Origin: Hymenobacter monticola
GTDB taxonomy: Bacteria > Bacteroidota > Bacteroidia > Cytophagales > Hymenobacteraceae
Reading direction: 5' to 3'
NCBI RefSeq assembly: GCF_022811645.1
Contig: NZ_CP094534.1
Coordinates: 2,356,001 to 2,420,000, forward strand
DNA: 64,000 bases
The notes below the pieces were generated by a model that saw nothing but the letters and a program-made list of their open reading frames with translations, was not told the origin of the DNA and ran no database searches. The position numbers were made by a program, and so were the translations under genes. Positions within the stretch are counted from its first letter, which is position 1. Every line of letters starts with the position of its first letter. Positions 9,440 to 18,478 of the stretch are shown piece by piece.

Positions 9440-11293
9440 ATGCAATACCTAGAAGGCCGTAAATACGTCGTACAAGGCATCTTCTTAATTGTGGTGCTCG
9501 TCTTCCTCACCCGCTTGTTTTTCATGCAGGTGATGGACGGCACATACAAGCTGGCTGCTGATAAGAACACCCTGCAGCGGTTGGTGCAGATACCCTACCG
9601 CGGCCTGATTTACGACCGCAAAGACCAGCTGCTGGTGCAAAATGAGCCCGTGTACGACCTTATGGTGGTGCCCCGCGAGGTGAAGCAACTCGATTCGGCC
9701 CGCTTTTGCGAGCTGCTGCAGATTCCGCAGGAAGACTTGCGCAATAGCCTGCGGATTGCCAAGAAGTACTCGCGCAACAAGCCCTCGCCGGTGGTGCAAA
9801 ACCTGACTACGCGCGACCTGGCGGCTATTTCCGACCGGCTGGCTGACTTCCCGGGCTTCCGCGTCCAGGCGCGCATGGCGCGGGCCTACCGCACGGCCAA
9901 CCTAGCCCACGCCTTGGGCTACGTGGGCTCCATCACGCCGGCGCTGCTGGAGAAGCCCAAGTATGCCAAGTATCAGCCTGGCGAAAACATCGGGATTTCG
10001 GGCCTGGAATCTTATTACGAGCCCATCCTGATGGGGCGGCGCGGCGTGCAGTACAAGATGGTGAACGTGCGCGGCATCGAGAAAGGCAAGTTTCGCGACG
10101 GCGAATTTGACACGCTTTCCGTGGCCGGGCAGGATTTGCACCTAAGCATTGACGCCGAGCTGCAGGCTTATGGCGAGAAGCTGCTGGGCGGCCGGCGCGG
10201 CTCCATCGTGGCCATCGACCCCAAGACGGGCGAGATTCTGGCCTTCGTTTCGGCCCCGCACTACAAGCCGGACTTGCTGACCGGTAAGGGCTCGGGCAAC
10301 CGCTACATGGAACTGCTCAACAACCCCGAACAACCGCTGTTCGACCGCCCGCTGATGGCCACCTACCCGCCCGGCTCGGTGTTTAAGCTGGTGAATGAAC
10401 TGGTGGCGCTGCAGCTGGGCGTGGTGCAGCCGGGCACCGGCTTCGAGTGCAACCAGCGGCTGGTGCGCTGCACCCACCGCCACGAGTACCCGGCCAACGT
10501 GAGCATTGCCATCAAAAACAGCTGCAACCCTTACTTCTACCAGGTGATGCAGGCGGCGGTGCTGCGCGGGCAGGGAAAGAATAAATACGAGGACACGCAC
10601 ATTGGCCTGGGCCAGTGGCAGAAGATGGTGAAAACCTTCGGCCTGGGTGAAAAGCTGGGCGTGGACATGCTCCAGGAAAAGCGCGGCCTGATACCCTCGC
10701 CGGAATTCTACGACAAGAAGTTCTTCAACAAGAAGGAAAACCGCCAGCACCGCTGGAGCTACCGCAACGTGTACTCGCTTAGCATCGGGCAGGGTGAAAT
10801 CGGCATCACCGGCGTGCAGATGGCCAACGTGCTGGCCACCATTGCCAACCGCGGCTGGTACTACACGCCGCATTTCGTGCGCAGCATCGGCAACGGCGGC
10901 CCACTGCCGCAGTTTCGCCAGAAGCATTACACGGCCGTCGATACTTCGCTCTTCAAGTACATCATCCCGGGCATGCAGATGGTGGTGGACGGCAACGGCG
11001 GTACCGGCAACCTGGCCTCGCTGGCCGAGCTGGGCATTTCGGTGGCCGGCAAAACCGGCACCGTGCAAAACCCCCACGGCTTCGACCACGCCACCTTCGC
11101 CGCCTTCGCCCCGGTGAACGACCCGAAAATTGCCATCGCCGTGTTCATCGAGAACAGCGGTTTCGGGGGCACCAGCGCCGCCCCTGCCGCCGGCCTCATG
11201 ATTGAGAAGTACCTGCGCGGCAAAGTGGCCGGCTACCGCCACCGCTGGGAAGATTGGGTGATGTACGGCGACTTTACCAAGAAGCTGCACTAG
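9440..11293 (+). CDS. mrdA: Penicillin-binding protein 2 (peptidoglycan transpeptidase)
   Basis: The 617-residue class B penicillin-binding protein cross-links peptidoglycan during cell elongation. It has one N-terminal membrane helix (about residues 11-31), the dimerisation domain beginning IPYRGLIYDRKDQLL, and the transpeptidase domain. All three active-site motifs are visible: SVFK with Ser313 and Lys316, SCN at 361-363 and KTGT from Lys538. The sequence YPPGSVFK around the nucleophile is typical of PBP2. It is the last gene of the mre unit. rodA, its usual partner and neighbour, is not downstream; the next gene is an SDR reductase. Confidence 0.96.
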   Translation: MQYLEGRKYVVQGIFLIVVLVFLTRLFFMQVMDGTYKLAADKNTLQRLVQIPYRGLIYDRKDQLLVQNEPVYDLMVVPREVKQLDSARFCELLQIPQEDLRNSLRIAKKYSRNKPSPVVQNLTTRDLAAISDRLADFPGFRVQARMARAYRTANLAHALGYVGSITPALLEKPKYAKYQPGENIGISGLESYYEPILMGRRGVQYKMVNVRGIEKGKFRDGEFDTLSVAGQDLHLSIDAELQAYGEKLLGGRRGSIVAIDPKTGEILAFVSAPHYKPDLLTGKGSGNRYMELLNNPEQPLFDRPLMATYPPGSVFKLVNELVALQLGVVQPGTGFECNQRLVRCTHRHEYPANVSIAIKNSCNPYFYQVMQAAVLRGQGKNKYEDTHIGLGQWQKMVKTFGLGEKLGVDMLQEKRGLIPSPEFYDKKFFNKKENRQHRWSYRNVYSLSIGQGEIGITGVQMANVLATIANRGWYYTPHFVRSIGNGGPLPQFRQKHYTAVDTSLFKYIIPGMQMVVDGNGGTGNLASLAELGISVAGKTGTVQNPHGFDHATFAAFAPVNDPKIAIAVFIENSGFGGTSAAPAAGLMIEKYLRGKVAGYRHRWEDWVMYGDFTKKLH

Positions 11294-11321
11294 GCATCGG
11301 AAGCTGTTTATGTTCAGACGT

Positions 11322-11437
11322 GGGGCCTCACCCCTGACCCTCTCCCCGATGGAGAGGGAGCACCGGTTATGTACGAATGAGAAGTGGCCTGACTCCCCCG
11401 CTCCTTTGGGAGTGGGGGGCTGGGGGCGAGGCCCCCG
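11322..11437. repeat. Intergenic inverted repeat, CCTCACCCC family
   Basis: The left half contains GGGCCTCACCCCTGACCCTC and the right half its imperfect complement GGGGGCGAGGCCCCC, with smaller C-rich and G-rich stems inside. It fills most of the gap between mrdA and the SDR gene. Related units lie at about 15.4 and 35.7 kb. Confidence 0.75.
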
Positions 11438-11506
11438 TTAGAACTACGCTAACAATTAGCGCGCCTACCGCGTTGTAGCACCTCCCAAATCAACACCAAA
11501 AACACC

Positions 11507-12223
11507 ATGGAATCCCTGCAAGGAAAAGTTGCCCTCGTCACGGGCGCCGGCAAAGGCATTGGCCGCGCCGTGGCCCTCGCCCTGGCCGCCGAAGGCGCGC
11601 AAGTAGGCCTGCTGGCCCGCACCGATAGCGACCTGCAAGAAGTAGCCGCCGAAATAATTGCCGCTGGCGGCAACGTGGCCACCGCCGTGGCCGACGTGGC
11701 CGACCGCACCGCCGTGAACGTGGCCGTGGCCAAAATCCACCAGGAACTCGGACCCATCGACATCCTCATCAACAACGCCGGCATCGGCAGCTTCGCCAAG
11801 TTTCTGGAGATGGAGCCCGAAAAGTGGGAGCAAATTGTACAGGTCAATCTGTTCGGTACCTACTACGTGACCCGCGCCGTGCTGCCCGACATGATTCAGC
11901 GTCAGGCCGGCGACATCATCAATATTTCCTCTACCTCCGGCCTGCGCGCCGCCGCCGGCAGCAGTGCCTACAGCGCCTCTAAGTTCGCCGTGATGGGCCT
12001 CACCGAAGCCCTGATGCAGGAGGTGCGCAAGCACAACATCCGCGTGTCGGCCCTCACGCCCAGCACCGTGGCCACGCCCCTGTCGATGAACAACAACCTC
12101 ACCGACGGCAACCCCGACAAGGTGATGCAGCCCGAAGACCTGGCCGAATTCATTGTGTCGCAGCTCAAGCTGAACCGCCGCATCTTCATCAAGGAAGCCG
12201 GCATGTGGTCGACCAATCCGTAA
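11507..12223 (+). CDS. SDR family oxidoreductase, 3-ketoacyl-ACP reductase type
   Basis: This 238-residue protein is a classical short-chain dehydrogenase/reductase. TGAGKGIG at residues 13-20 is the nucleotide-binding glycine motif, NNAGIG follows at about 90, the catalytic Ser is in NISSTSG, and YSASK holds the Tyr and Lys. Overall it resembles FabG-like ketoacyl reductases that use NADPH. It is not in a fatty-acid gene cluster, so the true substrate is open. It stands alone between a repeat and a terminator. Confidence 0.88.
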   Translation: MESLQGKVALVTGAGKGIGRAVALALAAEGAQVGLLARTDSDLQEVAAEIIAAGGNVATAVADVADRTAVNVAVAKIHQELGPIDILINNAGIGSFAKFLEMEPEKWEQIVQVNLFGTYYVTRAVLPDMIQRQAGDIINISSTSGLRAAAGSSAYSASKFAVMGLTEALMQEVRKHNIRVSALTPSTVATPLSMNNNLTDGNPDKVMQPEDLAEFIVSQLKLNRRIFIKEAGMWSTNP

Positions 12224-12249
12224 TTATTGCGGTTTCTTGAGTTGCCAAA

Positions 12250-12285
12250 GTGCCCCCGTAACGTGTGTTGCGGGGGCGCTGTGTT
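12250..12285 (+). terminator. Rho-independent terminator of the SDR gene
   Basis: GCCCCCG pairs with CGGGGGC around an 11-base loop, followed closely by GCTGTGTTTTT. It starts about 25 bases after the stop codon. Confidence 0.65.
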
Positions 12286-12296
12286 TTTCAGGAGTG

Positions 12297-12953
12297 CTAT
12301 AAGCGCTCAAACGGCACGTCCTGAATCGGGTATGCCTTCCAATCCTTGTAGTCAAAATGCCACCACTCCGCCGGCAGCACCGCGAAGCCGTGGGCTTCCA
12401 TGCGGGCGCGCAATAGGTCGCGGGCGGCCCGTTGGACTTGGGTGCCGCCCGCGTAGGCCACGTATGAGCGGGGGCTCATCTCGTCGTATTCGCCCGGCAT
12501 CGGCACTTCCTTATTGGCCGCGATATCCCAGAGGCTTAGGTCAACGGCGCAGCCGCGGTTGTGGCGCGAGCCCTTGCGCGGGTCGGCCACAAACTCCCGC
12601 TTGGCTACCGGCGTGTGGTCCCACATCTGCTTGGTGATGCGCCAGGGCCGGTAGCCATCAAACACTAGCAGGCAGTAGCCCAGCGGCTTTAGCTCCGCAT
12701 TCACTTGCACCAGCGCCTCGGCTGCCGGCCGCTGCAGAAACGCCCGCGCCTGCGGGTAGAGCACCCGGCCCATGAAGTTGTGCGCCGTGGCGTAGCGAAT
12801 ATCCAGCTTAATAGTGGGGTCGAGCTGGGTCAGTTCTACCAGTTCCGAAGCCCTAGAAACGCCCGTTTCGCGCGGTGGCTGGGCCGCGCAGCTGCTGAAG
12901 AGGCTCAGGCAACACGTCAGCCAGAGATACAGAAAGGGGTGGCAGATTTCCAT
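12297..12953 (-). CDS. ddpX: VanX/DdpX-like D-alanyl-D-alanine dipeptidase, lipoprotein
   Basis: The 218-residue protein belongs to peptidase family M15D. It has the zinc-binding motifs SRHNRGCAVD (His131, Asp138) and EWWH (catalytic Glu196, ligand His199), plus DIRYATAHNF near residue 51, which in VanX includes the Arg that contacts the substrate. These enzymes hydrolyse free D-Ala-D-Ala. Beginning at ATG 12953, the N-terminus is a lipoprotein signal peptide with lipobox LFSSC and Cys22. A TTG nine codons upstream would place extra residues before the signal and is less likely. No vanA or vanH-like gene is nearby, so a role in dipeptide salvage rather than glycopeptide resistance is more likely. 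Confidence 0.88.
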   Translation of the reverse strand: MEICHPFLYLWLTCCLSLFSSCAAQPPRETGVSRASELVELTQLDPTIKLDIRYATAHNFMGRVLYPQARAFLQRPAAEALVQVNAELKPLGYCLLVFDGYRPWRITKQMWDHTPVAKREFVADPRKGSRHNRGCAVDLSLWDIAANKEVPMPGEYDEMSPRSYVAYAGGTQVQRAARDLLRARMEAHGFAVLPAEWWHFDYKDWKAYPIQDVPFERL

Positions 12954-12985
12954 TCGAACTGATATCACTGTTTGGGTCAATGATT

Positions 12986-13825
12986 TTATGGTTGCCGCAT
13001 GCGACTGCCCTTGGGAAGCTTGCTGAACAAAATGCCAGGGGTAGCAGCGTAATGAAACCCTTGAAATACTCCGTAGTCTGCTCGCGCATTGCGTTCGGTA
13101 AGGGCCGAGTCGAGGAACAGGCCCGTGGGTCGGATTTCATAGTATAGCCGAGGATTGTAAACCATTCGACGGCGGCCTTAGGCGTCATCCCATTCCTCAC
13201 CGGAATCTTCTATTCCATAGTACTCCAACTTGCCGTCATGGTCCCAGTCTTTGGCCGAGTCGTTGAATGCTACCAAGGTGTCAATTTTAGCAATCTGGCC
13301 GTTTACGATGTGGAAGCGTCGGGCTAATTCCAATGACGGACGGTTGTTGAAAGCAACAAGAAGCTCTCCATTGCCTTCGCCAGTGGGCACCCAGATGGGA
13401 TAAAGTTTCTCGGTTGTAGGCAGCGCGTAATAGTCATACATCAGGCCATCATTAGCCGTGTCGCGGTAAATAATCCGGTTGTTGCGCTTGATGGTAAAGG
13501 TCAGTTTCAAATCACTCGGCTCGCGAATAATTACCGTATCTGCTGGCCGTATGGATTTGATAATAACGACCAAGCCAGGCGCAACAGCCTTCCGTTCCTC
13601 GAGCGGAATATGCAGGGCTGGTACGTCTTCCGAACGAAGCTCATCTGATGCATCCACGGTTGTATCGGTCGGGTGAGTTTGCGCGGCCACAAGTGAATCT
13701 GCTCGTTTCGGGGTGACTGCGGAGGCTGGTGTTTCTGCTGTCGAAGTTCTTTTGCTTTCGCAGCCAACTACTAAAAACCAAAAGAGGAAACCTCCCGCTA
13801 TTGAGCGAATAAACAGACTCCGCAT
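12986..13825 (-). pseudogene. Lipoprotein gene apparently interrupted by an in-frame TAA
   Basis: From ATG 13825 to the TAA at 13178-13180 a 215-residue lipoprotein is encoded, with signal peptide and lipobox LVVGC. It is Ser/Thr/Ala-rich after the cysteine, then forms a beta-rich domain ending DWDHDGKLEYYGIEDSGEEW. The same reading frame continues past the stop for another 64 codons, to a TAA at 12986-12988. The continuation includes MVYNPRLYYEIRPTGLFLDS, which looks like real protein and reads naturally as the missing end of the domain. Because no frame change is needed, a single nonsense mutation is the simplest explanation. Alternatively the short protein is functional and the rest is residue. 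I do not recognise the family; no function is assigned. Confidence 0.55.
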
Positions 13826-13904
13826 AATTGCCGGTGCTTTTTCTAAAGAACCAAGACGGAAGTTAGTAGTCGGTTTTAAATGACAGCAATGAACCAATAA
13901 AAAA

Positions 13905-13926
13905 GGCGACCCGTACGGGTCGCCTT
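13905..13926. terminator. Bidirectional terminator between nuoN and the lipoprotein gene
   Basis: GGCGACCCGTACGGGTCGCC is a perfect 20-base palindrome with A tracts on the left and T tracts on the right. It lies 24 bases after the nuoN stop (minus strand). Confidence 0.8.
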
Positions 13927-13949
13927 TTCAGTATTTCGAAGGCGGGTTT

Positions 13950-15350
13950 CTAAAGCAGCCCGCTCAAAAAGCCCGGTGCAATGCCGAGGATGATGGTGAG
14001 CAGCGCCAGCACCACCAACGTCGCCGACTGAATACCGTCCACCGGCACGGGGGTGGCATTTTCGTCGGCCGGGCGCAGGTACATGGCGATGAGCGGGCGC
14101 AGGTAGTAATAGAGGCCCACCATGCTCATGATGACGGCGAATACTACAAGACCGATATAGCCCTGACCCACGGCCGCCGCCAGCAGGAAAAACTTGCCAA
14201 AGAAGCCCCCCGTGAGCGGGATGCCGGCCAGCGACAGCATGGCCACCGTCATCACAAAGGCCAGTAGCGGGTTGGTGCGACCCAGGCCGTTGAGGCCGGC
14301 GTAAGAGTCGTTTTGGCGGTGGTCGTTCACCAGTTTCAGCACGCCGAAGGATGCTACGGTAGCGATGGAGTAAGCCAGCGAGTAGAAGAAAATGGCGCTG
14401 GCGGCTTCGCCTTTCAGCACGCCTTTGCTGGCCACGAGGCCGATGAGCAAGTAGCCGGCATGGCTCACGCTGGAGTAGGCCAGCATACGCTTGGGACTGT
14501 CTTGGGCGGCCGCGCCCACGTTGCCGAGTAGCAGCGTGAGGGCACACATGGCCTGAATGGTGGGCATCCAGAAGCCCTGAGCCGCTGGCAGGGCCACGGC
14601 CAGCAGCTTGAGGAAGGCGGCAAAACCGGCCGTCTTCACCACCGTGCTCATGAAGGCAGTGAAAAAGGTGGGCGTGCCCTCGTACACGTCGGGCGTCCAG
14701 AAGTGGAACGGCGCGGCCGACACCTTGAAGCCGATGCCGATAATCATCATCAGAATGCCGATGTAGAGCATGGGCTGCAGGCTGGCATTGGCTGGGGCGG
14801 CCACGGCAGCGGCCAGCTGCGAGAGGGCAAAAGTGCCGGTAGCACCATAGAGCAGCGCCACGCCAAAGAGCAAAATGCCGGTTGCAAACGCGCCCATCAG
14901 GAAATACTTGAGGGCGGCTTCGTTGGAGCGCGAGTCGCGCTTGCTGCTGCCAGCCAGCACGTACATGCTGATGCTCAGGATTTCAATGCCCACGAATAGC
15001 ATCAGCAGGTGGTCGTAGCCTATCATCATGATGGCGCCCACCAACGAGAACAGCAGCAGGGCGTAGTATTCGGCCAGGTTAGGCTCGCCCGAAACCACGT
15101 AGCTGCGCGAGAAGGGCAACAGCACAATGGCCGTGAGCAGCACAATGCCGGTGAAGGCCACCGTGTAGTGGTCGACCACCAGCATGTGGTTGAAGTACGA
15201 CGCGGGCTCGCTGTTCCAGTCGGCGTAGTTGGCCCCGAACACGGCCAGCAGCAGCAGCATAGCGCCGGGCAGCAGCACCTTGTTCGAGCGCAGGAAGCCC
15301 AGGAACAGGTTGACGATGCCGAAGACGGAGAGGAGAATGATGGAGGTCAT
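13950..15350 (-). CDS. nuoN: NADH-quinone oxidoreductase subunit N
   Basis: The 466-residue protein has about 14 membrane helices and matches the antiporter-like subunit N of complex I, which takes part in proton pumping. Diagnostic segments are IGIGFKVSAAPFHFWTPDVYEG (the conserved Lys and the Trp-Pro-Asp stretch), RMLAYSSVSHAGYLLIG and SLAGIPLTGGFFGKF. ATG 15350 (MTSIILLS) is preferred; a GTG five codons upstream is possible. It follows nuoM with a repeat-filled gap of about 120 bases and ends at a palindromic terminator. nuoK and nuoL are about 28 kb away on the other strand. Confidence 0.93.
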   Translation of the reverse strand: MTSIILLSVFGIVNLFLGFLRSNKVLLPGAMLLLLAVFGANYADWNSEPASYFNHMLVVDHYTVAFTGIVLLTAIVLLPFSRSYVVSGEPNLAEYYALLLFSLVGAIMMIGYDHLLMLFVGIEILSISMYVLAGSSKRDSRSNEAALKYFLMGAFATGILLFGVALLYGATGTFALSQLAAAVAAPANASLQPMLYIGILMMIIGIGFKVSAAPFHFWTPDVYEGTPTFFTAFMSTVVKTAGFAAFLKLLAVALPAAQGFWMPTIQAMCALTLLLGNVGAAAQDSPKRMLAYSSVSHAGYLLIGLVASKGVLKGEAASAIFFYSLAYSIATVASFGVLKLVNDHRQNDSYAGLNGLGRTNPLLAFVMTVAMLSLAGIPLTGGFFGKFFLLAAAVGQGYIGLVVFAVIMSMVGLYYYLRPLIAMYLRPADENATPVPVDGIQSATLVVLALLTIILGIAPGFLSGLL

Positions 15351-15360
15351 ATCGGGTAAC

Positions 15361-15470
15361 CCCACCCCCGGCCCCCTCCCCTCCGGGAGAGGGGGAGCCT
15401 GGAGATTTCAGGGCTTTTAACTGAAGTAAATCAAAAGCCCCTCCCCCGGAGGGGAGGGGATGGGGAGGGG
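15361..15470. repeat. Intergenic inverted repeat, CCTCACCCC-like family
   Basis: CCCACCCCCGGCCCCCTCCC on the left faces GGAGGGGAGGGGATGGGGAG on the right, around an AT-richer centre with a second short stem (CAGGGCTTTTAACTG, then AAAAGCCCC). It occupies the gap between nuoM and nuoN. Confidence 0.7.
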
Positions 15471-16949
15471 TTAGCGGCCGCGGGCGACTACTTCTAATAT
15501 GCTTGCAACGGCCGGCTCGGCCAGGTGCAGGAACGAGTTCGGAAACAGGCCAATCCAGAACACCAGCGCGATGAGCGGCACCAGCACCAGCAGCTCGCTA
15601 CCGGTGAGGTCGGTGATGGTTTCGGAGAAGGCCGAATCGGGGCCGAGCATCACGCGCTGAAACATGCGCAGCAGGTACACGGCCGAGAAAATGATGGTGA
15701 GGCCGGCCACGGCGCCCACCCAGGCGTTGTATTGATACACGCCGGCCAGCAGCAGAAATTCGCCCACGAAGCCGCCGGTGAGCGGCAGGGCCACGGTGCT
15801 CAGCAACATCACCAGGAAGCAAACGGACAGCACGGGCGTGCGACGGGTGAGGCCGCCGAGGTCGGGGATGTAGCGGGTGCCGGTGCGGCGCTCAATGGCG
15901 TCGGCGATGAAGAACATGCCCACCACGTTCACACCGTGGGCCAGCATCTGCACCACAGTGCCCTGCAGGCCGGTAGCAGTGAGCGAGAACACGCCGGCAG
16001 CCATTAAACCCACGTGCGAGAGCGAGGAGTAGGCGATGAGGCGCTTCACGTCGCGCTGGCGAATGGCGATGATGGCGCCATAGATGATGCCGATGACCGA
16101 AAGGATGATAACCGGCTTCTGCCACTGGCTCACGCCCAGCGGCACGACAGGAAGCAGCCAGCGCATGGTGCCGTAGATGCCCATTTTCAGCATGATGCCC
16201 GAGAGCAGCATGGTGGCCGGGGCGGGGGCGTCGGTGTAGGTGTCGGGCTGCCAGGTGTGGAAGGGGAAGATGGGCATCTTCACAGCGAAGGCCGCGAAAA
16301 TCAGCCAGAACAGCCACGACTGCTCGGCGGCGCTTAGTTTCAGGCTGTAAAAGGCCGACAGCTCCGAGGAGTGCGCGGCCAGCGAGCCGGCGGCAGGGCC
16401 GGTTTGCAGGTACAGGTACACGAAGCCGGCCAGCATCAGCAGCGAGCCTACCACGGTGTACAAGAAGAACTTGAGGGTAATGGCCACGCGACGCTCGCCG
16501 CCCCAGGCACCGGCCAAGAAGTAAATCGGAATGAGGGCCACTTCCCAAAAGAAGTAGAATAGGAAAGCATCGAGCGAGGTGAACACGCCCAGCAGGCCGG
16601 TTTGCATGAACAGCACGAGGGCGTAGAAGGCCGTCGGGTTGTCGAAATCGCGCTTGAAGGCGCTGAGCAGGATAAGCGGAACCAGAAAGGTGGTGAGCAG
16701 CACCAGCAGCAAGCTCAGGCCGTCGAGGCCAAGGTGAAAGTTGATGCCGGCCGAGGGAATCCAGCTGTAGTTGAGGTCGAAGCCGGCAGCGCCGCTGTTT
16801 TTGAAGGCGAAGGCGGTGTACACCGCGAGGCCAAATTCGATGAGCGAGGCGCCCAGCGCGAGGGCCCGGGCGGTGGCTCCCTTGGTGAGCAGCAGCAGCA
16901 GCGCGGCGGCCAAAGGGAGGAAAAGCAGAACAGCAGTCAGCATCGGCAA
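15471..16949 (-). CDS. nuoM: NADH-quinone oxidoreductase subunit M
   Basis: This 492-residue polytopic membrane protein is the antiporter-like subunit M of complex I. It contains FFWEVALIPIYFLAG with the conserved membrane Glu, KMPIFPFHTWQPDTYTDAPAPATMLLSG with the conserved Lys and the Trp-Pro-Asp-like segment, RLIAYSSLSHVGLM and LPLTGGFVGEF. These residues form the half-channel pattern shared by NuoL, NuoM and NuoN. The gene precedes nuoN on the minus strand. A TAAGTTTG element lies 50 bases upstream. nuoL, its usual upstream neighbour, is not here; the next gene upstream is a serine hydrolase on the same strand. Confidence 0.95.
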   Translation of the reverse strand: MPMLTAVLLFLPLAAALLLLLTKGATARALALGASLIEFGLAVYTAFAFKNSGAAGFDLNYSWIPSAGINFHLGLDGLSLLLVLLTTFLVPLILLSAFKRDFDNPTAFYALVLFMQTGLLGVFTSLDAFLFYFFWEVALIPIYFLAGAWGGERRVAITLKFFLYTVVGSLLMLAGFVYLYLQTGPAAGSLAAHSSELSAFYSLKLSAAEQSWLFWLIFAAFAVKMPIFPFHTWQPDTYTDAPAPATMLLSGIMLKMGIYGTMRWLLPVVPLGVSQWQKPVIILSVIGIIYGAIIAIRQRDVKRLIAYSSLSHVGLMAAGVFSLTATGLQGTVVQMLAHGVNVVGMFFIADAIERRTGTRYIPDLGGLTRRTPVLSVCFLVMLLSTVALPLTGGFVGEFLLLAGVYQYNAWVGAVAGLTIIFSAVYLLRMFQRVMLGPDSAFSETITDLTGSELLVLVPLIALVFWIGLFPNSFLHLAEPAVASILEVVARGR

Positions 16950-16998
16950 TAGCAGAAGGGCAGCAGCGGCACCGGGAAACCGGCCCGCAAATTGAGCG

Positions 16999-17006
16999 CA
17001 AACTTA
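16999..17006 (-). promoter_or_regulatory. Bacteroidota -7 element upstream of nuoM
   Basis: On the minus strand the bases read TAAGTTTG, a full match to TAnnTTTG, 49 bases before the nuoM ATG. A good -33 element at the usual distance is not evident. Confidence 0.45.
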
Positions 17007-17045
17007 CGCATTGACCCGCAAGGGTGCACTGTTTTTGTGCAAGTT

Positions 17046-18377
17046 CTACAGTCGGGCCACCCGGCGGCTGGCCAGCACGCGCCCCGCGGCATCAAGCCAC
17101 TGCACCGTGTAAAGCCCCGGTGCCAAAGCCGCTACTGAAACGGAAGTCTCGATTCCGGCCGTCGGCTGGCGGCGCACTTGGCAGCCCAACGCGTCGAGCA
17201 GGCGCACGTTGACGGCGGTTGGGGCGGGCTGGCGCAGGGTAAGGATTTCGACGGCGGGATTGGGGAAAGCGCCGTAGCTGGCGGCTTCGGAAGAAGCTGC
17301 CGTGGCCATGGGGCGGCAGAACACGGCCATGATTTTCGTCCAGAGCTCGTTGTCGAACGACGACGCGGCCAGGGTGCGCTGGCCCGCCGACTGGCCCTGG
17401 CGCACCACCACGAGCCCCAGGCTGGGCACCACGTAAATCTTTTGGTCGTTTTTGCCAAGGGCGGCAATCATGTCGGCGGGTGCGGCCGGTGTGAAAGACC
17501 CCGAGAAAGTCAGCTGCGAGCCGGGCAGCTTGTAGCTGGCCTGGCCGTTGACCCACCAGAGGTAGCCGTAGCTGCGGTTCATCGTCTGGCTGGGGGTGGT
17601 CATGGCCTGGAAGTAGGCGCCATCAGTCATAATCTGAGTGCCGTTCCAGGCGCCGCGGGCTAGGATGAAGAGGCCGAACCGGGCCATGCTGCGGGCTTTG
17701 CTGTAATACACATCGTTGACCCACACGCCCGTCATGCCAATGCGGTTGCCGAGGCGCTGGTTGGTGTATTGCGTCATGCTACTGGCGCCGCTGGCTTGCG
17801 TGAGCACGTCTTGCAGGGTGCGGTAGGCGCCGGTGTGGTAGGCCCAGCGCGTGGCGGACGGGGCGAGGTAGCGCAGGCAGCTAGGCGTGGTGCTTTCGTT
17901 GTCGCAGGGCGCGGGCGGGGTGTCGTCGAGCCCGGTGGTCATCGTGAGTTGGTGCCGGATGGTAATCTGGCGTTGCTGGGGACGGGTGGCGCTGGTCCAG
18001 CGGCCCAGGTAGCGGGAGGTGCTGTCGTTGAGGCTCAGAATGCCGTCCTGCTGCGCCAGGCCCACCAGTGTGGCCGTGAGCGACTTGCCCGCCGAGGCCC
18101 AGTACCAGACTGAATCGGCGGTGTAAGTGCCGTAGTATTGCTCCACCACCATGCGCCCATCTTTTAGAATGAGCAGCGACTTGCTGCCCTTGCGCCCGGC
18201 AAAAGCCAGCAGCGAATCGAGCTGCGGCTGGCACCAGCCCAGGCTGGCGGGCGTGGTGCTGGCCCAGGTACTGCCGGTGAGGGAAGGAAAGTAGAGCGTC
18301 TGGGTTTGGGCCTGAGCCGGATTATCACTCAAAAGCAAGCCCAGGAGGCAGCAGCAAGCGAGTAGCAGTTTTTTCAT
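17046..18377 (-). CDS. Secreted serine hydrolase (class C beta-lactamase fold) with T9SS tail
   Basis: The 443-residue protein has a signal peptide (MKKLLLACCC to about residue 23), a beta-lactamase/DD-peptidase-type hydrolase domain with the SxxK motif SAGK (Ser95, Lys98), and a tail from about residue 370 (AFPNPAVEILTL to SRRVARL). The tail matches the type A sorting domain recognised by the type IX secretion system. It should therefore be exported to the cell surface or medium. The second motif is not a clear YxN; YHTG near residue 195 is the nearest candidate. The substrate is unknown; esterase or peptidase activity is as likely as beta-lactam hydrolysis. It ends just before the nuoM upstream region. 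Confidence 0.87.
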   Translation of the reverse strand: MKKLLLACCCLLGLLLSDNPAQAQTQTLYFPSLTGSTWASTTPASLGWCQPQLDSLLAFAGRKGSKSLLILKDGRMVVEQYYGTYTADSVWYWASAGKSLTATLVGLAQQDGILSLNDSTSRYLGRWTSATRPQQRQITIRHQLTMTTGLDDTPPAPCDNESTTPSCLRYLAPSATRWAYHTGAYRTLQDVLTQASGASSMTQYTNQRLGNRIGMTGVWVNDVYYSKARSMARFGLFILARGAWNGTQIMTDGAYFQAMTTPSQTMNRSYGYLWWVNGQASYKLPGSQLTFSGSFTPAAPADMIAALGKNDQKIYVVPSLGLVVVRQGQSAGQRTLAASSFDNELWTKIMAVFCRPMATAASSEAASYGAFPNPAVEILTLRQPAPTAVNVRLLDALGCQVRRQPTAGIETSVSVAALAPGLYTVQWLDAAGRVLASRRVARL

Positions 18378-18478
18378 CGGCGCAAAGGTCTTTACAATCG
18401 AATATCTACCTAGACTTGCTGACCAGCTACCGGTTTAATGGATTGACTAATCCAGCTAGCAACTGTTTTGCCATAGAC

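Noticed and set aside
10142..11290. Open frame on the minus strand opposite mrdA
   Set aside because: The composition (His, Val, Ala, Gly) is that of an antisense shadow; mrdA has all its motifs on the plus strand.
12297..12953. Glycopeptide-resistance (van) cluster
   Set aside because: Only the VanX-like dipeptidase is present; no vanA-type ligase, vanH dehydrogenase or vanRS pair is next to it.
12853..13200. Small open frame overlapping the dipeptidase start and the split lipoprotein
   Set aside because: The other frame of the same strand gives protein-like sequence that continues the lipoprotein; this one does not.
17046..18377. Antibiotic-resistance beta-lactamase
   Set aside because: The T9SS tail and the missing clear YxN motif fit a general exported serine hydrolase better; resistance cannot be claimed.
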